Assembly: GCF_028858725.1 (NCBI RefSeq)
Contig: NC_084773.1
Span: forward strand, 4,702,350-4,766,349
Length of the DNA stretch: 64,000 nucleotides
DNA from: Colius striatus
Taxonomy: Eukaryota > Chordata > Aves > Coliiformes > Coliidae
Reading direction: 5' to 3'
The notes under the pieces are model-generated. The model searched no databases. It was not told the DNA's origin and saw only the letters and a program-made list of their open reading frames with translations. This document shows, piece by piece, positions 58,901-64,000 of the stretch; within the stretch, counting starts at the first letter, position 1; every line of letters starts with the position of its first letter. The position numbers and the translations under genes are program-made.

Positions 58901-61759
58901 CATTTCAGTGGCCTTTCCATCCTGGTCTAAAATGGAGGGATGCTCTGGTGGGGCTGGGTGCAGGGGGCAGGGCAGGGGTACCTACCATCCAAGGATACTT
59001 TCTGATTCTCACATACTGAGCCTGCTTGTCAGGTCTTTGCGAAAGGGCTGGATCTGAGGGGCTGGGCAGTGTGAAGCCCCGGCAGAGCTTGGTCGGCAGT
59101 TTGGAGCAGAGCAGCAGCTCCGCGCTGCCCCCTGCTTGCATCAGCGCCTCGGTGCTGGCTGTGCAGGGACAGCTCGTCGTGAATTGCAGAAGGCTGCATC
59201 CCTCTGCAACCTCACCGCAAGAGCTGAACATCTGGCCTGAAGCTTTTGGGCAGGATATGGAGCCACAGTTTTTTGCTTTGGTTCTCATTTTACTTGTTAC
59301 TGCAGCTCTGCTTGTTTAGGGGGAGGTGGAGTTTTGTGGGGGAGGGCAGAGGTAAGAAAGTGCAGAAGGAGAAAGAAATGTGCTGGTTTTCCTCTTCACT
59401 GTCTCCATGTGATGTTTGGAGTGATCCTATAGCACACATTCCTTCAAGTGCCTCAGCTTTTGTATCTGTGTATAACATTCAGCATTGTGTCATGCTGGAT
59501 TAAATCCATGTCTAAACCACTCGTTCACTTCCTGAGGACTGTGTAAACTGCCTCTCATTGTAGAGCAAATAGAGTGAAAACTTCTGCAGTCTTGGTTTTG
59601 TCTGCCAGGAGACCCACTGCTTTACATGCACAGGGAGATAAGGTAGCATTCTGGTCCTGCCCTGCTGATTACAGCAGCTTGCAAAAATCCTCTCCATGAA
59701 GGCAAGTCAGGAGCCTTACAGGCTGAAAAATATCATTCACCTAGCCCTTTTCAAAACAGGAGAGGGAAAACAAGTGACTCTGGAGCTCTAGATTTGAGTA
59801 AGACTTCAAAATGTAGCGTGTGAGCCCGCACACTGTGCGGTGAAGTGGCAGAGGTGTCTGCCCAGAATGCAAAACAGCCTCCCAGCAAGGGGCAGCACTG
59901 CTCCTGGAGAGCAGCTCTCTTCTGCAGAGAGAACTGCTTCATTTTCAAAATGTGATTTGGTGTGGCTGGAACTGCAGAGATGGATGCTATGGGAACAGCT
60001 GGCTGAATTTGGTTCTGTCGATCCTGCCAGCTGAAATTGTACCTCTAGTTCCAGGTGCCCACTTCATGTAAGAATATTGAGTGCCTTTAGCTGCATTCCA
60101 CCACAGATGGCATGCTGCTGGCCTGCATCCTTCAGTGAGCTGAAAAGCACCCAGGTTGATAAATTTCCCTCTGGTGTAGTTGTATTGGCTGAAATAATAT
60201 GCAGAAGGGGAATAAATTCCCGTGTGAGGTAGAAGAGGAGCTAGACTCCAATTGGAGTCTCATTGAAAAGGCAAGTGTGCAAGGTCCAGGACTATGCTGT
60301 TAGAATAGTGTGCTAAGAGCTCCCAGGATGAAAAAATCCCAAATCAGTGATGAAACAGTTTTGTATGGTCTTGCCTCTGGTGTGGTTAAGTAAAAGATAG
60401 CAAAGAAACAAAGAAGGAAATGTTGGAGAGTGCAGCAAGTGTTCTTTGACAAAGGCCTGGGGGAGGCAGAGGCTGTTTTCCAGCAGCCTGGGATGCCTTG
60501 CCTGAAAGAACTATGTGTGGTTACCTTCCCGTGGAATGTGAGGTGCTGAAGCAATAGGAACCAGATACATACCTGGCTTGGAGATACTGGTGTTGAGATG
60601 TGCATCTTTAGGAGAGGAGACAAGCTCTCCACCAGGACAACTAGGTGCCTAAAATGGTACAATCTACACCCTGACTGGCTTTCCTCTCAGTCTCAACGAG
60701 CCAAAAGAACAGCAGGAGGAGGAAACCAAGCCTTTCCTCTGGCTGTTTTTCCCTGTAGAGGCATCTCAGCCCGTGGTCATCTGGAAAGCACTGTTTTGGA
60801 GTGAGGTGGCCTTGTCATGTGAAGGGTGAGGTTATGACTTTAGGTTGTTCCTTAGTGCATTGGTACTTGGAGATGGTTTCAACATCAAGGATGGCTCTTA
60901 GGATGCTCTGAGCTTCTGTAGTGTTCACCGTGCACTTTTCTGTGGGACATAATGTGTGAGCAGAGGTAGCTGGAGTACACAGGTGAATCAGTGAGTCCCT
61001 TCTGTCGCTGACTGAGATGACGTCTTTCCGAGGAGTGAGAAGAGTAAAGGCTCTCTGGTTCCTTGGCTCTAAATTTCAACTCCCATACCCTCTTGTTACG
61101 TGTGCAATAACATCTACACCAAAATGAGAAAGCTGAAGTTCTCATTCCTGCTCCATTGCACTTTTTCATAACACAAGGGATTGAACTTCAAAAGTAAGCA
61201 GGTGTTGGAAGAAAAATAGCAAAGGCAAAAGAATCGTGTTAGTTCTTTCTGAAATATTACCCCATTAAAATGCTGGCTGCTCGTGTAAAATACATTTGCA
61301 GCGAGGTACTTCAGAATGACTTATCAGCCCTTGCTTTGGAGAGCACTGCCTCCAAGGTAGCACAAAACATGAAACTAGCAATGGAAAATCACTGTGCCTT
61401 TAAAAAAACAACAAAGCAATTACTTCTTGCCCTAAGGAAGGGTGTGCCTGTCACTGGGTTGTGCAAGGGGAAGTGGGAACACTGTACTATTAACATTCAT
61501 GATAAACTGCACAGTTAATCATCAGCCAGCTAGTCCTTGCTTTCTCTCCTTTTCATTCTGGAGTAGAGGGGTGGTGATTAGAGGGTTTGTCATTGGAGGG
61601 AAAGGGAAAGTGCAATATTTGATGTGGCTTTCTTTATGACAAGGCACTAACATGACTCCCGTCTGTATTTAAATGCTGTCCCCAGGTTACGACTATGGCT
61701 ATGTCTGCGTGGAGTTTTCACTCTTGGAAGAGGCCATCGGATGCATGGAAGCCAACCAG
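43970..61759 (+). CDS. RBM6: RBM6, RNA-binding splicing regulator (5' part; continues past right edge)
   Basis: RBM6 is a nuclear alternative-splicing regulator related to RBM5 and RBM10 (established). Coding exons: 43970-44013, 46054-47392, 48479-48568, 49539-49608 and 61686-61759, in frame, for residues 1-539. The start MWGDHRQGNRMGSFRGSQEE matches the family, and the R15 codon is split by the first coding intron. Residues about 82-283 are the RBM6 repeat region, some 20 copies of a roughly ten-residue unit such as DFRGRDEPPP, a hallmark of this paralogue. A CAG-encoded Q run occurs near 383-387. RRM1 starts at about 475 with RNP2-like LIRLGGV and RNP1-like YGYVCVEF and ends at the window-side exon (EANQ). 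The zinc finger, second RRM, OCRE and G-patch parts lie beyond 64000. The intron before the last exon is about 12 kb. Confidence 0.95.
46255..46860 (+). repeat. Coding decamer-repeat tract in RBM6
   Basis: Roughly 27-33-bp imperfect units (GACTTCAGGGGCAGAGATG core) encode D-F/Y-R-G-R-D/E-x-x-x-x repeats. The nucleotide divergence between units is high while the D(F/Y)R core is retained, which points to selection on the peptide rather than recent slippage. Confidence 0.85.
47523..47865 (-). mobile_element. CR1 LINE fragment, 3' end
   Basis: A minus-orientation CR1 tail in the RBM6 intron directly after the large coding exon. The plus strand starts TCATAGAATCACAGAATGG and continues GGATTGGAAGGGACCTTTAG and CCAGTCCAACCCCCCTGCC, then the CACACTGAAATAGGGG and CCCCTTGTCCTGTTGCTAG blocks. 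It is 5'-truncated and inactive. Confidence 0.87.
49609..54320 (+). other. RBM6: RBM6 intron 5, proximal part
   Basis: About 4.7 kb of AT-richer intronic DNA between the RRM1 exon at 49539-49608 and a candidate intronic terminal exon. I see no repeat family, RNA gene or coding exon in it. Confidence 0.4.
54321..55505 (+). other. Candidate alternative terminal exon of RBM6 (intronic poly(A))
   Basis: A strong acceptor (CCTTTTGTTTCCTTTCAG, AG at 54319-54320) is followed by a frame that joins the phase-1 end of RBM6 exon 49539-49608. It stays open for 31 codons (GARPSEGRICGQLVASSQRG and so on) to TAG at 54413-54415. The untranslated tail runs to AATAAA at 55479-55484, followed by GT-rich sequence (GTGTGTATG, TTGTGAG). 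This would make a short isoform with a broken RRM1. The acceptor, poly(A) signal and GT tract are seen; use as a terminal exon is inference. It could instead be an unrelated transcript end. Confidence 0.4.
55479..55484 (+). terminator. Poly(A) signal AATAAA in RBM6 intron 5
   Basis: A canonical AATAAA on the sense strand followed within 30 bases by a GT-rich element, the usual arrangement of a cleavage/polyadenylation site. It lies 6 kb before the next RBM6 exon, so it would end a truncated transcript. Confidence 0.45.
55506..61685 (+). other. RBM6: RBM6 intron 5, distal part
   Basis: About 6 kb of intron. It holds a CR1-like 3' tail at 57121-57210 and two coding-looking short frames (56217-56501 plus, 56808-57179 minus) that I cannot assign. 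The rest shows nothing recognisable. Confidence 0.4.
57121..57210 (+). mobile_element. CR1-like LINE 3' tail
   Basis: TGCTGGGTTAATGGCTGGAC followed by TTTTTTCAACCTAAACAATTCCGTGAT resembles the divergent end of an old avian CR1-type LINE (TTCCAACCTAAATGATTC with an ATTCTATG end). It is short and diverged, so the subfamily is uncertain. Confidence 0.5.
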
Positions 61760-64000
61760 GTTGCTTTACACTTCGGTCAATGCTGCTAGAAGATTTTAAA
61801 AGCTATTTTTGGTGGGGTGGTGGAAAGGCAATGAGGTGGTTTTTTTGAACCATGCAAGGGAAGGTCTGTTCTTGTATAATGCACAACACTGCGGCTTAAA
61901 GGTTGTTTCCAGAAGCTTGTAAAAGGCTTAGAAAGGCCAGTGGGAAAGAGCTGCTGGACACAGTCTGCCCTCCTCCCTGGTATGTGTCAGTGCACTGGCT
62001 CAAGTCAGAGGCTGGTGGCTGACAGACTCCCAGTGCAGGTTTTGGCCCTGCTGCTTTTGTACTCACACAGAGCCAGTCGGAAGGAGCTCAGCTGGCATTC
62101 AGTGCCACCCCCGGTTGTGCGTGCACACACATACACATGTGACTGTAGGTGAGGCCTCTGGTATGCAGCTCTGAGTCAACCAGGACTTGCAGGCTTTGCC
62201 TTTCCATATGCCTTGTGTGTGGGAGAGATCCTTAATTGTGTGTCTCCCCCATATCTCTGCTGTCCTTTGGCAAGCTGGAGCTGCAGACATGAGGCCTACC
62301 CTACATGCAGTTGTGCCTGGTAAATCTGATTGTTTCCAGCCCATGTCTTAAACCCCCAGTTAGTAAGTGCAGGAGGAGAGCTTTTACTCTGACCTGGTGT
62401 TTGAGACTAGAGCTGTTGTCCACCATACAAGAGCAAGATGCATAAAATTTGTTAGATAAAACAGATATTCTCATTGTGCATCACCCTCCCCGTGCCTTGG
62501 AACGGCAGGTGATGGATCACTCAAGTAAAAACACTAAGTGAATGATCCCCCTTCCTTCACTAGATCCCTTAAGTCTCTTCACTGCTGCCTTTTTCCTTCT
62601 AATTTGCCTGAGTAAGAATCCAGATCAATTATCTAAAGCTTTTTTACCTGAATCCCAAGTCTTGCTGTCATGGGAGGAGAGTCATGAGTCAGATTCAGAG
62701 CTGTACATCTGCAAAAATGTACTTACAGTTAATGAGTCTTCACAGCTGGGGTTTCAAAGGTCCCACTAAGCGCTCACATTTGCCTCTATTTTCAGTTACA
62801 GAGGTATTGCAACTTACAGAAATGTTTTACAGGAATAATTCTGTTGCTGGGAAAGAGCCTGGCACATTCCCACCAGGGGCTGGTGGGGAGCACAGAGAGA
62901 AGAGGCTCCAGACTTATTACTTTTACCATCAGTGACAACTTTTATTTCCCCTTCAGTCTTGCTACAATTCCCAATTGATTTTGTCTTCACTGGGGAATCT
63001 GTAATTATGGATGATGCTCCTGTTAAGCAAATGCCTCTCCATATTCTGTCCACAATTCTGCTCCCATGAAATCCTGTCTCCCTACACCAGAGCAGTTCCC
63101 AAATGCCTGGGAATTTGAGAGTTCCTCTTTTTCCTGCTGTTGATGCTTCCTGTGCCCCTTCTCCCATTTGGAGCATCCCTGTGTACTTGGGCAGGCGTTT
63201 GACTTGATCAGGTTTGTTCCATGGCTACAGTAAACACCAGCTCTTAAGCTGAACCGAGCGCCTAGTGGTGCCCAGTAACTCACTGTGCACACAGAGACCT
63301 GGAAGATAGGGTGGTTGGAAGGGATCATCTCCAAAGCCTCCACATGCCAATCTTCACTATGTTCTAGTTGAACTATGGTAGTTTGTAATTAGTGAAGCAC
63401 AAAACATACTTTTTGGGGTGACCCAAGCTATGACTTTGATCAGGAGAGGTGTAACCTGTGCATTGCCCCACATAGCTTAACTTCTCTAAATTGCCCTTGA
63501 TTGAACATGAAAAAAAAGGCCCTCTGATTATTTACATTTAAAGAAAAGAACACAAGAAGCAGTAAGATTTGTATCTGACCTGTCACAAGGGAAGGACGTA
63601 ACTTCTAAGTTCTCAGTAAAAGCCCAGTTGTCCTTAGATGATAACCCATTTTAATATCTTCCAGAGTAGAACTGTAAGATCATCTCCTTAGATTGAGAAT
63701 TAATCTGCATTTTTACAAGATGCAAAACCTGTGTTAGCTGAGATGTAGGTTCTTGATAGTTCAGTTATTTTCAGAAGGTTATCAGCTGTCCTTGTCAAAT
63801 TCCATCGCTTGTGAGCGCATAAATAGCAAAACAGTGTCAGCCCACAGTGACATCCCAGTCCCTCACTAGTCAACCTGCCTGTTTCTCAGTCATCTGTAGG
63901 CTGGCAATAAATAGCTTCTGCAGAGATAAGGTTTTTTTGATGCTGGTTAGTGCCTGTTTAACTGCCCCTGCCTGAAGAACAGTTCACTACATCCCTATCA
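61760..64000 (+). other. RBM6: RBM6 intron 6 (to window end)
   Basis: After the CAG|GTTGCT donor at 61759 no further RBM6 exon is visible. The expected continuation of RRM1 (GTLMIQDKEVTLEY-like) and the zinc finger (DFWYCKRC-like) are absent, so the gene continues past base 64000. No repeats or other genes are recognised. Confidence 0.6.

Overview
This window is vertebrate nuclear DNA, most likely avian. The evidence is 3'-anchored CR1 LINE fragments with the bird-type ATTCTGTGATTC end, compact GC-rich genes, and five intron-bearing genes in the order TRAIP - CAMKV - MST1R - MON1A - RBM6. That is the order and orientation of the mammalian 3p21.31-type cluster: the first four genes read on the minus strand and RBM6 reads on the plus strand. 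I could not assign a species. No prokaryotic, plasmid, CRISPR or intact viral feature is visible.

Layout. 1-9705: the 5' part of TRAIP (five coding exons, residues 1-136), running off the left edge. 9755-9930: TRAIP promoter CpG island with a CHR-like element. 9931-10487: a 22-bp GC-rich minisatellite. 10640-18340: complete CAMKV (ten coding exons plus a predicted non-coding first exon), with a 51-bp/31-bp tandem array in one intron, an Ala/Thr/Pro-rich tail encoded by simple repeats, a GAGCY repeat in the leader and a CRE upstream. 18440-24515: GC-rich intergenic or distal regulatory DNA with short AT-rich homeobox-motif islands and minisatellites. 24520-33000: complete MST1R (RON, the avian c-sea proto-oncogene; 20 coding exons, 1413 residues predicted). 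34025-37772: complete MON1A coding region (five coding exons, 549 residues). 38640-39600: a CpG-island bidirectional promoter between MON1A and RBM6 carrying four ZNF143-like ACTACAnnTCCCAGCRTGCC-type motifs. 39300-64000: the 5' part of RBM6 (residues 1-539: decamer-repeat region and RRM1), running off the right edge.

How the genes relate. The five genes are not a pathway. TRAIP is a replication-stress ubiquitin ligase. CAMKV is a neuronal calmodulin-binding pseudokinase. MST1R is a receptor tyrosine kinase. MON1A is a subunit of the Mon1-Ccz1 Rab7 exchange factor. RBM6 is a splicing regulator. They sit together through conserved synteny. MON1A and RBM6 appear to share a promoter.

Exon boundaries were read by hand from splice signals, and the reading frame closes across every junction in all five genes, which is the main support for the models. 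The notable observations are mostly regulatory or repeat-based: a candidate intronic poly(A) terminal exon in RBM6, the ZNF143-like promoter cluster, the higher-order minisatellites at and in CAMKV, a furin site in MST1R encoded by a CGG repeat, and a GC-AG intron in CAMKV. I did not find a convincing undescribed gene system.
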